Assembly: GCA_016743995.1 (NCBI GenBank)
Contig: JADGFG010000019.1
Location: 1-37,094, forward strand
Direction of reading: 5' to 3'
Length of the DNA stretch: 37,094 bases
From: Kangiellaceae bacterium
GTDB taxonomy: Bacteria; Pseudomonadota; Gammaproteobacteria; Enterobacterales; Kangiellaceae
The translations under genes were made by a program, and so were the position numbers. Shown here one piece after another: positions 36,682 to 37,094 of the stretch (positions are counted from its first letter, which is position 1; every line of letters begins with the position of its first letter). The notes beneath the pieces are model-generated. The model did not search any database. It saw only the letters and a program-made list of their open reading frames with translations, and had not been told where the DNA came from.

Positions 36682-37094
36682 TTAATACCCCGCCGCTGCG
36701 GTTTCATCTTCCAGCTCATCTTCATACAACTGATCGCGAGGCATTCTGACAGCTAGCTCATCATGGCTGTAGTTTCGTAAATCAGTAAAGATGGCCGGGT
36801 CAACTTCAACCAGCGACTCCAGTTCAACCAGCTGCCCACTGGCAATGGTTGAAATACTGTCAAACGAACTGAACTTGAACAATGAACCGGTATCATCCAC
36901 ATCGGGTCTTGGCTCAGCAAACTGTGGGTTCAAACTGGCTCTCATGGTAATAACCGCCGACTCTTTAACACGCAACACTATCGGGCGAGACAATGTACCG
37001 AAAGTCCCGGTAAAACTTAAATCAATAAAAGTTGCGTTACGAGCGACTACATCGGCATTCTCAAACCCGGGCGTGTCACCCACACCAAGAAAAC
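36682..37094 (-). CDS. Hypothetical protein, N-terminus cut by the window edge
   Basis: The reading frame is open to position 37094, so only the last 137 or so residues are seen. A GTG at 37083 is inside the frame and is not a believable start. The visible part is beta-rich (NATFIDLSFTGTFG, IVLRVKESAVITMRA) and ends in an acidic tail (DELEDETAAAGY). I cannot assign a family. The composition would suit an exported or surface protein, but the signal region is outside the window. It sits 19 bases upstream of the GNAT gene on the same strand. Confidence 0.6.
   Translation of the reverse strand, partial: FLGVGDTPGFENADVVARNATFIDLSFTGTFGTLSRPIVLRVKESAVITMRASLNPQFAEPRPDVDDTGSLFKFSSFDSISTIASGQLVELESLVEVDPAIFTDLRNYSHDELAVRMPRDQLYEDELEDETAAAGY

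Noticed and set aside
36663-36725. Longer start for the GNAT gene
   Set aside because: It overlaps the end of the upstream gene; the family homology begins right after the ATG at 36662.
1-37094. CRISPR arrays, defence islands, integrases, transposases or tRNA genes
   Set aside because: No regularly spaced repeats, recombinase motifs or tRNA-like cloverleafs are apparent on either strand.

Overview
The window reads as chromosomal DNA of an AT-rich gammaproteobacterium, probably marine or salt-adapted. The evidence is a set of gammaproteobacterial neighbourhoods: rlmKL, tesA<>ybbA-ybbP, prkA-yeaH-ycgB(spoVR), fadR<>nhaB and sohB. A Na+/H+ antiporter, methionine gamma-lyase, a VolA/Pla-1-type lipase lipoprotein and an S9 peptidase suggest a protein- and lipid-degrading heterotroph. 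A Kangiella/Aliikangiella-like lineage is my best guess, but the sequence alone does not prove it. No tRNA, rRNA, CRISPR, transposase, integrase or prophage gene lies inside the window.

Layout. Positions 1-390 hold a strong leftward promoter that looks like an rRNA P1 promoter, a perfect 14-bp inverted repeat, and a rightward promoter for a DUF3579 gene. A small secreted DUF4124 protein follows. The leftward rlmKL-glutaredoxin pair comes next, then a large rightward YfiR-domain hybrid histidine kinase (4180-7359). The leftward genes pyrD, topA and the ABC pair ybbA-ybbP follow, with tesA divergent from ybbA. A methionine gamma-lyase gene (16160-17365) is followed by a non-coding stretch with a fossil tandem duplication of its own 3' end and a long imperfect repeat. 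Next come astC (leftward) and astA (rightward), then a leftward S9 peptidase-ureohydrolase pair, sohB and the lipase lipoprotein. A gap of about 800 bp leads into the rightward prkA-yeaH-ycgB stress operon. After that are fadR (leftward), nhaB (rightward), a GNAT acetyltransferase and a truncated unknown gene running off the right edge.

How the genes work together. astC and astA supply two steps of arginine succinyltransferase catabolism, but astB, astD and astE are absent here and a ureohydrolase of uncertain substrate sits next door. The S9 peptidase, methionine gamma-lyase and the arginine genes fit use of peptides and amino acids. The lipase lipoprotein and FadR fit use of exogenous fatty acids. 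PrkA, YeaH and YcgB form a conserved stress or starvation module.

Most of the window is ordinary core genome. The least ordinary items are the YfiR-histidine kinase fusion, the duplication fossil after the lyase gene, the arginine cluster with a ureohydrolase in place of astB, the rrn-like promoter at the left edge, and several unexplained palindromes. I found no strong candidate for an entirely new system.
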